A stretch of DNA of 64,000 nucleotides from an uncultured Collinsella sp. (GTDB taxonomy: Bacteria > Actinomycetota > Coriobacteriia > Coriobacteriales > Coriobacteriaceae): NCBI GenBank assembly GCA_900541875.1, contig UQLF01000012.1, forward strand, positions 18,951 to 82,950, given 5' to 3'. Shown here piece by piece: positions 1-7,995 of the stretch. How positions within the stretch are numbered: the first letter of the stretch is position 1; each line of letters begins with the position of its first letter. A model generated the notes under the pieces. It searched no databases. It had not been told where the DNA came from and worked only from the letters and a program-made list of their open reading frames with translations. The translations under genes and the position numbers were made by a program.

Positions 1-317
1 ACCATCGCCATGCCCACGACCTCAAGATGGGCGAGTTGGGGCGCACGAACGAGGTACACGGCAATAGCGACAATGACCGCCAGCGCCAGCACGGCAAACG
101 CGATGCCATGCCCCTCGCCCATGCTAAAGGCAGCGCCGATATTGCGGACAAACAGGAAGTCGATCACGCCGGGGATGACGGTCATATGCAGTGCATCGCC
201 CACGGCACGAACCGCAAGCTTGGTCAACTGGTCAACAAGCAGCACAACGAGCGCCACCCCGCCAGCAACACCCAACCGCCAACGCAAAGGCGGCGTCATA
301 TCCCCAGTACGACCCAA
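1..317 (-). CDS. lspA: Lipoprotein signal peptidase (signal peptidase II), 3' end cut by window edge
   Basis: This membrane aspartyl protease cleaves the signal peptide of diacylglyceryl-modified prolipoproteins. The visible N-terminal part shows a first membrane helix (RLGVAGGVALVVLLVDQLTK) followed by the family motif NIGAAFSMGEG and a second helix. The catalytic aspartates lie beyond the window edge. I chose a TTG start at 317 because AGGGG lies six bases upstream; an ATG at 299 has its G-run only two bases away. The gene lies downstream of ileS on the same strand, but a terminator and an inverted repeat separate them, so it probably has its own promoter in 330-430. The identification is firm; the start is less so. 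Confidence 0.85.
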   Translation of the reverse strand, partial: MGRTGDMTPPLRWRLGVAGGVALVVLLVDQLTKLAVRAVGDALHMTVIPGVIDFLFVRNIGAAFSMGEGHGIAFAVLALAVIVAIAVYLVRAPQLAHLEVVGMAM

Positions 318-430
318 AGAAATCCCCTACCCTCAAGAACATCGAATAACGTTTAACGCAATTAACCATCTTATATTGCCACACGCAGAGCGCACGACAT
401 ATCCACCAACACAAGCGAAATAACCAGCTA

Positions 431-468
431 AAAACGAAAGCGGCATTCCAAAAAACAGAATGCCGCTT
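431..468 (-). terminator. Intrinsic terminator downstream of ileS
   Basis: An 11-bp perfect stem (AAGCGGCATTC with GAATGCCGCTT, 438-468) with a nine-base loop is followed on the minus strand by TCGTTTTT. It would end ileS transcription before lspA. The rest of 318-535 holds only an inverted repeat and presumably the lspA promoter; I see no gene there. Confidence 0.75.
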
Positions 469-483
469 GAATGTGACACAGGT

Positions 484-537
484 AGTCATTGGGGACGTTC
501 TTGTTTGACTAGTCATTTAAGAACGTCCCCAACGACT
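484..537. repeat. REP-like inverted repeat, copy 1 (GGGGACGTTCTT family)
   Basis: Two 19-base arms (agtcattggggacgttctt at 484-502 and its complement at 519-537, one mismatch) flank a 16-base loop containing GACTAGTCATT. The ileS stop codon (536-538) overlaps the end of the right arm. A second copy with the same loop core lies at 28204-28257, and a shortened version at 7966-7995. Confidence 0.85.
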
Positions 538-3340
538 AGTTCAGCGCCTCCGCGCAGCGCTTGCAGATATGTGCGTGGCCGTTGTACTCGCCGACGGTGG
601 TGCGGTAATTCCAGCAACGGTCGCAGCACTCGCCCTCGGCTGCCTCGATGGCAACGGAGAGCTCCTCGCCCTGGGTCAGCTCAACATCGGAGACGATGTA
701 GAACTCGGCCAGGTCGACGGCCTTATCGCCGGTCAGCAGCGCATACATCTCGGCGGGAACGACCGCCTTGACACGGACCTGCTGGCTCTTAGTGAAGGTG
801 CCGGCGGAGCGGGCATCCTCAAGGGCCTTGGTCACGGCGCTACGGAGCTCGAGTGAAGCCTCGAGCACGCCCTCGAACTCATTGGCCTCGTCGACCGTGA
901 TAGGCGACTTGTACCAATCGAGCAGCGCGGCGTACTTCTGGTGATCGACGCAGCCGGCGGGCGCATATGCCATGGCCTCGTCGACGGTGTAGGACAGGAT
1001 CGGCTGCAGGTCGCGCATGAGCATCGAGAAGAGCTCGGCCAGCACGGTCTGGGCGCTGCGGCGCTCGAGCGAGCCGGGCTTCTCGCAGTACAGACGGTCC
1101 TTCAGGGCGTCGAGGTACACGTTGGAGAGCTCGGTAACCACGAAGTCGTAAAGCGCACGGTAAGCGCGCGGGAACTCGTAGCTGGCGTAAGCATCGTCGA
1201 CCTCGGCCTGGACCTGGGTCAGGCGGGCAACCATGAGCTTGTCGAGCGGCAGCAGGTCGGCAAAGGCGACGCCGTCGGTCTCGGGCTCAAACTGACCCTC
1301 GAGCTCGGAGAGCAGGAAGCGCAGCGTGTTGCGGAAACGACGGTAGGCATCGGACGTACGAGCGAGAATCTCGTGGTCGATGGACACGTCGGAGCTGGTG
1401 TCAACGGAGGCAACCCACAGACGGATGATGTCAGCGCCCATCTCGTCGCAGACCTTGTTGGGGTCGATGACGTTGCCGAGCGACTTGGACATCTTGCGGC
1501 CCTGGCCGTCGAGCGTGAAACCCTGCGAGACGACAGCTTTGTACGGAGCGTGGCCGTTGGCACCCACCGAGGTGAGCAGCGAGCTCTGGAACCAACCACG
1601 ATGCTGGTCGGAGCCCTCAAGATACACGTCCGCCGGGTACTCCAGCTCGGGACGGTACTCGCAAACGGCCTTCCAAGACACGCCGGAGTCCCACCACACG
1701 TCGAGGATGTCCTTATCGGCCTTGAGGTGATGGCCGCCGCACTTGGGGCAGACGCAGGCATCGCCCAGGTAGCTCTCGGGAGCGTCGGTGAACCAGGCGT
1801 CAGAGCCCTTCTCGTGGAAGAGCTTGATGACGGCATCGAGCGTAGCGTCGTTCATAACCTTCTCGCCGCAGTCGGCGCAGGTGTAGCTGGGGATAGGCAC
1901 GCCCCAGTTGCGCTGGCGGCTGATGCACCAGTCGGGACGCTGCTCGACCATGGCGCCGATGCGGTTGGCGGCATGGGCCGGATACCACTTGACGTTCTCG
2001 CGGACCTCCTTGCCAGCCTGCTCGCGCAGACCCGTCTTGTCCATCGAGACGAACCACTGGTCGGTAGCACGGAAGAGCACCGGGTGCTTGCAGCGCCAGC
2101 AGTGCGGATAGCTGTGCGTGATCTTCTTCTCGAGAACCAGGGTGCCGCGCTCGCGCAGGAACTCGATGATGTGCGGATTGGCCTCATCGGTATCCATGCC
2201 GCTGAAGGGGCCACCGGTGCCAAATTCCTCGCCGGTGTAGAACTTGCCGTCGTCATCGACCGGCATGCAGATGTCGGTGATGCCCTCCTTGAGGCAGGCG
2301 AAGTAGTCGTCGACGCCGTGGCCGGGCGAGTTGTGGACGATACCGGTACCGTCGTCGACACCGACGTAATCGGCAAGTAGTGCCACGCCCTCAACACCGT
2401 CAAAGATCGGCTGCTTGTAGTGGATGTGGTGGAAGGTCTCGGCGGGAACCACATAGGGCTTGTCGTCGACCATGACCGGGGTGTACTCCCAGCCAAACTC
2501 CTCGCAGCACTTGGGAGCCAGGTCCTCGAGCATGACCTCGGCACGGCCATCGTGCTCAACGGCGACATAGGCGGCGCCGGGCTTGAGAGAAACGGCCTGG
2601 TCGGAAGGGATGGTCCACGGCGTGGTCGTCCAGATGATAAAGTCGACCGGGCCGTCGAAGTTCTCGAGGCCGGCGGGCTTGGAGGTCATCTCAAAGCGCA
2701 CGAAGATGGAGGGGCTCGTCTCGTCGGAGTACTCGATCTCAGCCTCGGCCAGCGCGGTGTGGCAGTGCTTGCACCAGTGGACGGGCTTGTGACCGCGATA
2801 GATCATGCCCTTGTCGAACATGGCCTTGAAGACCTCGATGTCGGCAGCGTCATGCTGGTGATAGAGCGTCAGGTAGGGGTTGTCCCAGTCGCCAAGCACG
2901 CCCAGGCGACGGAAGCCGGCCTTCTGCAGCTCGATGTTCTCGACAGCGAACTCGTTGCAGAGCTCACGAATCTTGGCCGTGGGGGTCTGGTTGAACTTCT
3001 CGGTGCCGAGCTTCTCCTCGACCTTGTGCTCGATCGGCTGACCGTGGCAGTCCCAACCGGGGACATAGGGAACCTCATAGCCCTGCATCATCCAGTAACG
3101 GTTGATAATGTCCTTGGAGATCTTGTTCATGGCGTGGCCGATGTGAATCGGGCCGTTGGCGTACGGAGGGCCGTCGTGCAGCACGAACTTCTTGTGGCCC
3201 TCGTTCTTCTTCAGAACCTGCTCGTAGACCTTGTTGTCCTGCCAGTCCTTGAGTCGCTTGGGCTCGGACTTGGAAAGACCGGCACGCATGGGAAAACCGG
3301 TCTTGGGCAGATTCATCGTCTGCTTGTACTCGTTTGCCAC
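536..3340 (-). CDS. ileS: Isoleucine--tRNA ligase
   Basis: This class I aminoacyl-tRNA synthetase charges tRNA-Ile and edits misactivated valine. The 934-residue protein has the HIGH motif (HIGH, residues 66-69, in PPYANGPIHIGH), the KMSKS loop (KMSKSLGNV) near residue 600, and a C-terminal zinc finger (CDRCWNY...CKRC), as in bacterial-type IleRS. The connective editing domain lies between the two active-site motifs. The start ATG is preceded by GAAAGGGGTACCG. Upstream is a T-box leader with an isoleucine specifier, so expression should rise when tRNA-Ile is uncharged. The length is normal and the frame intact. Confidence 0.97.
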   Translation of the reverse strand: MANEYKQTMNLPKTGFPMRAGLSKSEPKRLKDWQDNKVYEQVLKKNEGHKKFVLHDGPPYANGPIHIGHAMNKISKDIINRYWMMQGYEVPYVPGWDCHGQPIEHKVEEKLGTEKFNQTPTAKIRELCNEFAVENIELQKAGFRRLGVLGDWDNPYLTLYHQHDAADIEVFKAMFDKGMIYRGHKPVHWCKHCHTALAEAEIEYSDETSPSIFVRFEMTSKPAGLENFDGPVDFIIWTTTPWTIPSDQAVSLKPGAAYVAVEHDGRAEVMLEDLAPKCCEEFGWEYTPVMVDDKPYVVPAETFHHIHYKQPIFDGVEGVALLADYVGVDDGTGIVHNSPGHGVDDYFACLKEGITDICMPVDDDGKFYTGEEFGTGGPFSGMDTDEANPHIIEFLRERGTLVLEKKITHSYPHCWRCKHPVLFRATDQWFVSMDKTGLREQAGKEVRENVKWYPAHAANRIGAMVEQRPDWCISRQRNWGVPIPSYTCADCGEKVMNDATLDAVIKLFHEKGSDAWFTDAPESYLGDACVCPKCGGHHLKADKDILDVWWDSGVSWKAVCEYRPELEYPADVYLEGSDQHRGWFQSSLLTSVGANGHAPYKAVVSQGFTLDGQGRKMSKSLGNVIDPNKVCDEMGADIIRLWVASVDTSSDVSIDHEILARTSDAYRRFRNTLRFLLSELEGQFEPETDGVAFADLLPLDKLMVARLTQVQAEVDDAYASYEFPRAYRALYDFVVTELSNVYLDALKDRLYCEKPGSLERRSAQTVLAELFSMLMRDLQPILSYTVDEAMAYAPAGCVDHQKYAALLDWYKSPITVDEANEFEGVLEASLELRSAVTKALEDARSAGTFTKSQQVRVKAVVPAEMYALLTGDKAVDLAEFYIVSDVELTQGEELSVAIEAAEGECCDRCWNYRTTVGEYNGHAHICKRCAEALN

Positions 3341-3383
3341 GGTACCCCTTTCATGTCATGGGCGCACACGCCCGTTGGGCACC

Positions 3384-3420
3384 AAAAAAGCGCCCGTCCC
3401 TGCAAGCTGGGACGAAGCGC
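3384..3420 (-). terminator. T-box-controlled intrinsic terminator of ileS leader
   Basis: The stem CGTCCC / GGGACG is extended by GCGC pairs (3390-3420), with a loop of AGCTTGCA, and is followed by TTTTTT on the minus strand. It is the alternative to the antiterminator formed with the T-box sequence. Confidence 0.85.
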
Positions 3421-3690
3421 CACAAAACGAGCTGTACGCCCGCAAAAGCTCTTCGTTTAACCACCCAGCTTAGATGCCCTCGCCCGCGTATTCGCGCGCT
3501 CGCATCCGTTACTCGGCTGGCCTGTATCGACGACCATCTCGGCGATATCTACTAAGACGTGCCTGTGCGACGCGTCCGTTGGGACCGCAGCTCCGGGGTG
3601 ATATTCATCGGTCGCATGCACGGGTTCTCAGCGCTCCCCGCTCTCTGTGGCATGCGGACGGCCGACTACTCGTCCCCATCAACGCTTATG
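3384..3690 (-). promoter_or_regulatory. T-box riboswitch leader of ileS (Ile specifier AUC)
   Basis: The leader begins with the stem I sequence GATGGGGACGAGTA (3667-3680), then shows an AGAGAGC-type element and the specifier region GAATATCACC, with AUC at 3600-3602. Near the 3' end, AAGCTGGGTGGTT (about 3460-3471) supplies the UGGU bulge that pairs with the uncharged tRNA acceptor end. It is followed by a terminator (3384-3420). The T-box sequence after UGGU differs from the usual ACCGCG. The elements are seen directly; the tRNA-sensing mechanism is inferred from the known family. Confidence 0.88.
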
Positions 3691-3826
3691 CGGAGTATGC
3701 TAGCACGTTCCGCGCCGGCGAAAAACCCTCAACACTGGTTTTATACGTTCGAAATTTCTCGCTATTACTGCCCTTCTCTAGGAGCAAAATACCTGAAAGC
3801 ACTCTATCGAACGAAAGAAGGTTGCT

Positions 3827-4915
3827 ATGCGCACGATTGGAATGAGCGACTACACCGTTGGTGAGGATTGCTTTACCGAGCTGCCAACCGCACTGGCGGA
3901 GTACGGCGCGAAGAAAGTCGCCATCATTGGCGGCAAGCGAGCCCTGGCTGCGGCGCTGCCGGGAATCGAGGCGGCACTTGAAGGTACCGATGTCGAGGTC
4001 CTGGAGACGCGCGTCTATGGCACCAACAGTACGCGTGCCAATATCGCCAAGGTCGTGAACTCCCCTGCCTGCCAGGAAGCCGACGTGCTCATCGCATGCG
4101 GCGGCGGCAAGGCGCTCGACACCGTGAAGACCGCAGCCATCGAGCTCAAGAAGATCGTCTTCACCGTCCCGACGATCTGTTCTAACTGCTCCGCCGCAAC
4201 CGCCATTGCCGTTGTGTACAACGACGACGGCTCGCTCGAGGGCTATTCGTACCCCAACCGACCGGCGCACATCTTCATCAACCCCAAGATCATCGCCGAA
4301 GCTCCGGCGGAGTACTTCTGGGCCGGCGTAGGCGATGCCCTGTCCAAGCAGCCCGAGGTCGAGTACGCCACGAGCGCCGGCAACTTGGAGCACACGGCAG
4401 GCCTTGGCCTGGCACTCGCCCACACCTGCTCCGAGCCGCTGTTTACCTACGGCGTTCAGGGTCTTGAGGACGTGCGCCAGAACCTGTCAAGCGAGGCCGT
4501 CAAACAAATCGCGCTCGACATCGTGGTCAACACGGGCTACGTCTCCAACCTGACCAACCAGAACGATTACTACTACAACTCGAGCGTGGCGCACGCATTC
4601 TACAACGCCACCTGCAGCATTCCGCGTGAGGGCACCTACCTGCACGGCGAGGTCGTGAGCCTGGGCGTGCTCGTGCTGTTTGCCTATACGGGAGACACCG
4701 AGAACCTTGAGCGCTACGCCGCCTTTAACAAGCAGATGGGGCTGCCCGTGACGCTTGAGCAGGTCGGCCTTACCGAGGCCGACATCCCGGCGCTGTGTGA
4801 GTATGCCCACGCCACCAACGAGTGGAAGCAGGGTAACCCGGAGCCCTTCACCGACGAGAAGTTCGCCGCCGCCATCAAGGCCGCCAACGCCTACGGCCAC
4901 TCTATCCTGGCCTAA
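3827..4915 (+). CDS. Iron-containing alcohol dehydrogenase family protein (GldA-like)
   Basis: A 362-residue NAD(P)-dependent dehydrogenase of the metal-type alcohol/glycerol dehydrogenase family. The nucleotide-binding loop GGGKALDTVK lies near residue 90. Metal ligands are expected at the aspartate in GVGDALSKQPE and the histidines in SSVAHAFYN and TYLHGEVVSLG, the positions used by glycerol dehydrogenase. The substrate cannot be told from sequence; hydroxycarboxylate or ketone reduction by the HcxA branch is also possible. A GAAAGAAGG ribosome site precedes the ATG. It is a single-gene unit, divergent from ileS and closed by a strong terminator. Confidence 0.85.
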   Translation: MRTIGMSDYTVGEDCFTELPTALAEYGAKKVAIIGGKRALAAALPGIEAALEGTDVEVLETRVYGTNSTRANIAKVVNSPACQEADVLIACGGGKALDTVKTAAIELKKIVFTVPTICSNCSAATAIAVVYNDDGSLEGYSYPNRPAHIFINPKIIAEAPAEYFWAGVGDALSKQPEVEYATSAGNLEHTAGLGLALAHTCSEPLFTYGVQGLEDVRQNLSSEAVKQIALDIVVNTGYVSNLTNQNDYYYNSSVAHAFYNATCSIPREGTYLHGEVVSLGVLVLFAYTGDTENLERYAAFNKQMGLPVTLEQVGLTEADIPALCEYAHATNEWKQGNPEPFTDEKFAAAIKAANAYGHSILA

Positions 4916-4921
4916 CCGACC

Positions 4922-4962
4922 AAAACCGCCACAAAGGGGACAGTACCTTTGTGGCGGTTTTT
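4922..4962. terminator. Bidirectional terminator after the alcohol dehydrogenase gene
   Basis: A 16-bp stem (AAAACCGCCACAAAGG with its complement) closes on a loop containing GGGGACAGTA and is followed by TTTTTTAT on the plus strand and by A/T-rich sequence on the other. It lies between two convergent genes. The GGGGACAGTACC core resembles other repeats of this genome type. Confidence 0.85.
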
Positions 4963-5417
4963 TATTGCTGTAACATGCTCGAGTCGAATTCGCTTGCCGG
5001 GATCACGCGGTAGCCGTGGCGCAGGAGCAGGTCAACGAAGACACCGTTACCTGTTGTGAGCGTGCCGCTGAAGGATCCGTCGTAGATATGGCCCACGCCG
5101 CACGACGGACTGCGATCCTGCAAAATGCACGCAGCGATCTCGGACGGGCCGCCCGCCTGCTCGCACATATCGAGCGCACGTTGAGCGCCCAGGCGAAACT
5201 CACGATCAACCGAGGCGCCCTCGCAGGTACGGACCTCGCCATTCACAATCTCGGACGGCTTGCGCGGCGTGGGCAGGCCGCCAAAGACCTCGGGGCACAC
5301 CAACAAGACCTCAGTCCCCGTGCGTTCGCAGGCCTCGACCAACGCGCGATGATAGTTGTCGAGCCCGTTATACTTGCAGCTCTCGCCCATCAAGCAGGCG
5401 CTCACCACGATCTTCAT
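4962..5417 (-). CDS. DUF523 domain-containing protein
   Basis: This 151-residue protein begins MKIVVSACLMGESCKYNG and contains ILQDRSPSCG, both hallmarks of the DUF523 (YbbK-like) family, whose biochemical role is not established. Conserved cysteines in SACLMG and SPSCG suggest metal or cluster binding, which is inference. The start at 5417 is favoured because GAGAGG lies seven bases upstream; an ATG two codons earlier is too close to it. It shares a terminator with the convergent dehydrogenase gene. Confidence 0.85.
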   Translation of the reverse strand: MKIVVSACLMGESCKYNGLDNYHRALVEACERTGTEVLLVCPEVFGGLPTPRKPSEIVNGEVRTCEGASVDREFRLGAQRALDMCEQAGGPSEIAACILQDRSPSCGVGHIYDGSFSGTLTTGNGVFVDLLLRHGYRVIPASEFDSSMLQQ

Positions 5418-5434
5418 TTCCATCCCTCTCAAGC

Positions 5435-5472
5435 AAAACGCCCCATTTGAGAAAGCTGCTCAAATGGGGCGT
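5435..5472 (-). terminator. Intrinsic terminator of ftsH
   Basis: A 14-bp perfect stem (ACGCCCCATTTGAG paired across a seven-base loop) runs into TTTT on the minus strand, 27 bases after the ftsH stop codon. Confidence 0.8.
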
Positions 5473-5498
5473 CGGCGTTTACTGGCTCGACCGCGGCT

Positions 5499-7406
5499 TT
5501 ACTGTTGCTTGGGCATCAGCGGATTCTCGCGCGTGAGGAGGTTCATGAACTCCTCACCCGTGATGGTCTCCTTCTTGTACAGATAACGAGCCAGCTCATG
5601 GAGCTTGAACTTGTTCTCCTTGAGGATCTGCAGGGCGCGATCGTGCGCGTCCTCGATCAGCTTAGCGACAATCGCGTCCACACGCTCGGCCGTACCAGGG
5701 GCGCAGGTGAGCGACGTGTCCTGATTGAGATACGCGTTCTGCACGGTACCGAGCGCCATCATGCCAAACTCGTCGGACATACCAAAGCGCGTCACCATGT
5801 TGCGGGCGAGCTTGGTGGCCTGTTCGATATCGTTGGCGGCACCGGTCGTCATCTCGCCAAAGATGAGTTCCTCGGCCGCACGGCCGCCGCAGTAGACGGC
5901 AAGCTTGTCCAAGACCTCCTGGCGTGTCGTCAGGAAGCGCTCGTCCTCCTCGACCTGCATGGTATAGCCAAGAGCACCACTCGTGCGCGGCACGATGGTG
6001 ATCTTGGTAACCGGCGCGGAACCCTTTTGGCGGGCAGCGACGATGGCATGGCCGATCTCGTGGTAGGAAACGACCTGCTTCTCGTGGTCGGAAAGCACCG
6101 TAGACTTACGCTGTTGGCCGGCAATGACGACCTCCACCGACTCCTCGAAGTCGTCCTGGGTTGCACGCTTGCGACCCTCGCGAACGGCGCGCAGAGCGCC
6201 CTCGTTGATGATATTGGCTAGGTCGGCGCCAGAGGCACCGGGCGTGGCGCGGGCAATCGCGGTCAGGTCGATCGGCGGCTCGGTCTTCACACTCTTGGCG
6301 TGAAGCTCGAGGATGTTCTTACGGCCGGTCAGATCGGGCAACTCGACGGGGATGCGGCGGTCAAAACGACCGGGGCGCAGTAGAGCGGGATCGAGACTGT
6401 CGGGGCGGTTGGTTGCGGCAAGGACAACGATACCCTTGTGGTTATCGAAGCCATCCATCTCGGTCAGCAACTGATTGAGCGTCTGCTCGCGCTCGTCGTT
6501 GCCGCTAAAGCCGCCGCCATCACGCTTCTTACCGATGGTATCGATCTCATCGATAAAGACGATACACGGGGCCTTTTCCTTGGCCTGCTTAAACAGGTCA
6601 CGAACCTTTGCAGCGCCGCGACCAACAAACATCTCAACGAACTCAGAGCCCGAAATGCTAAAGAACGGAACACCGGCCTCGCCGGCAACAGCCTTGGCAA
6701 GCAGGGTCTTACCGGTACCCGGAGGGCCAACAAGGAGAGCACCGCGCGGCAGCTTGGCGCCGATCTCCTCGTAGCGCTGCGGCTTCTCCAGAAAGTCGAC
6801 GACCTCCTTGAGAGACTCCTTGGCCTCTTCCTGGCCGGCGACGTCCTTAAAGGTCACACCCACGTCCTTGGAGGCGATCACGCGCGCGCCGGACTTACCC
6901 AGTCCGCCGCCGCCAAAACCGCCGCCGCCAAAGTTCATCGACGGGCCGTCATCGCCCATAGCCTTCTTCATGCGGCGGTTGAGCCACCAACCGATGAGGA
7001 AGAAAATCGCCATGGGAAGAATGAGCGTGAGCAGGTAGTAGGTCATCAAACCCGAGTTTTTATCGGGAACGACCGACTCCAGCGAAGCGCCAGACTCAAG
7101 CACGCGATCGGTAAAGCCCGCATCATTCGGCACACCGGTCGTCTTATAGGCGATGTTCTCGTCCTCGCCCTTCTTGGTGTAATAAATCGAGTAATCGTCC
7201 GTGTTGTACTCGACCTTGTCGACGCTCTTCTTGTCGAGCGCTTTGACAAACGTCGAATAATCGGTCTTCGTAATCTGCTGCGTGTGACCGATGTTAGGGA
7301 ACAGAACGGTCGAGAGCACGAGGTAGACGACGAAGGCGATGAGCACGTAGAGGATCATATTCCGTCTACGTTTGTTGTCATCCATCTCCATCTGCTTAAA
7401 CTCCAT
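5499..7406 (-). CDS. ftsH: ATP-dependent zinc metalloprotease FtsH
   Basis: A membrane-anchored AAA+ protease that degrades misfolded membrane and regulatory proteins. Of 635 residues, helix 1 is about 17-37, the extracytoplasmic domain about 38-120 and helix 2 about 121-142. A Gly-rich linker follows, then Walker A GPPGTGKT (227-234), a Walker B region with FIDEID, the second region of homology (ATNRPDSLDPALLRPGRFDRR) and the zinc site HEIGH near 454. The start is uncertain: an internal ATG at 7391 has a GGAG nine bases upstream, better than the site before 7406. The C-terminus is shorter than in E. coli. Confidence 0.97.
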   Translation of the reverse strand: MEFKQMEMDDNKRRRNMILYVLIAFVVYLVLSTVLFPNIGHTQQITKTDYSTFVKALDKKSVDKVEYNTDDYSIYYTKKGEDENIAYKTTGVPNDAGFTDRVLESGASLESVVPDKNSGLMTYYLLTLILPMAIFFLIGWWLNRRMKKAMGDDGPSMNFGGGGFGGGGLGKSGARVIASKDVGVTFKDVAGQEEAKESLKEVVDFLEKPQRYEEIGAKLPRGALLVGPPGTGKTLLAKAVAGEAGVPFFSISGSEFVEMFVGRGAAKVRDLFKQAKEKAPCIVFIDEIDTIGKKRDGGGFSGNDEREQTLNQLLTEMDGFDNHKGIVVLAATNRPDSLDPALLRPGRFDRRIPVELPDLTGRKNILELHAKSVKTEPPIDLTAIARATPGASGADLANIINEGALRAVREGRKRATQDDFEESVEVVIAGQQRKSTVLSDHEKQVVSYHEIGHAIVAARQKGSAPVTKITIVPRTSGALGYTMQVEEDERFLTTRQEVLDKLAVYCGGRAAEELIFGEMTTGAANDIEQATKLARNMVTRFGMSDEFGMMALGTVQNAYLNQDTSLTCAPGTAERVDAIVAKLIEDAHDRALQILKENKFKLHELARYLYKKETITGEEFMNLLTRENPLMPKQQ

Positions 7407-7483
7407 CTACTGGGGTTGATAATGCTATCTAGAATACCCAACCCAGACGGCGATAAACCGACGCCGGGCACGAAAGGACAGAG

Positions 7484-7969
7484 ATGGCATCACTCGAAGT
7501 CGGCAAGGTTCAGATTTACACGGGCGACGGCAAGGGCAAAACCACGGCCGCCTTGGGGCTAGCTTTGCGCGCCACAGGTTATGGGCTCGACGTACTCATG
7601 CTGCAGTTTGCCAAGAAGCTGCACTGCGCCGAACACGATGCCGCGCCACGCCTAGGGCTGCGAATTGTACAGGCCGACCGCGACACGCCCGAGGCTTGCG
7701 CCGAACAGATCATGGAGCTCGCACGCGAGCAGATCTCACAGGTCGACGTTCTGATTTTGGACGAACTCGGCGAGGCCATGCGCCGCGGCTTTGTGACGCG
7801 AGAGGATGTCGAGGGACTGATCGCGATGAAGCCCGACACCACAGAGCTCGTGCTCACCGGACGCGGGCTGCTGCCCCTCGCCGACCTTGCAGACCTAGTA
7901 ACCGAAATGCGCCCCGTCAAACACTACTTCGACGAAGGCCTCCTAGCCCGCCAAGGCATCGAATACTAG
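7484..7969 (+). CDS. cobO: Cob(I)yrinic acid a,c-diamide adenosyltransferase (CobO/BtuR family)
   Basis: Transfers the adenosyl group of ATP to cobalt of corrinoids, making adenosylcobalamin. The 161-residue protein opens with a P-loop, TGDGKGKTTAALGLALRA (P-loop at 14-21), the signature of the CobA/CobO/BtuR type, and has the acidic motif ILDELGEAM in the usual place. The ATG is preceded by GAAAGGACAGAG. No other cobalamin genes are nearby, so it probably serves salvage. Its TAG stop lies inside a perfect palindrome shared with the stop of the convergent MATE gene. Confidence 0.9.
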   Translation: MASLEVGKVQIYTGDGKGKTTAALGLALRATGYGLDVLMLQFAKKLHCAEHDAAPRLGLRIVQADRDTPEACAEQIMELAREQISQVDVLILDELGEAMRRGFVTREDVEGLIAMKPDTTELVLTGRGLLPLADLADLVTEMRPVKHYFDEGLLARQGIEY

Positions 7970-7995
7970 CCATTGGGGACGTCCCCAATGGCTAG
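7966..7995. repeat. Perfect 30-bp palindrome shared by two convergent stop codons (REP-family short form)
   Basis: The half-site ctagccattggggac is followed directly by its exact complement, with no loop. The core CATTGGGGACGT matches the arms of the inverted repeats at 484-537 and 28204-28257. The cobO stop (7967-7969, plus) and the MATE stop (7992-7994, minus) are the two TAGs of the palindrome ends. It may also end transcription in both directions, though it has no T-run. Confidence 0.9.

Noticed and set aside
941..2380. 479-codon open frame on the plus strand
   Set aside because: It lies opposite ileS, has composition typical of antisense high-GC frames and shows no motif or ribosome site.
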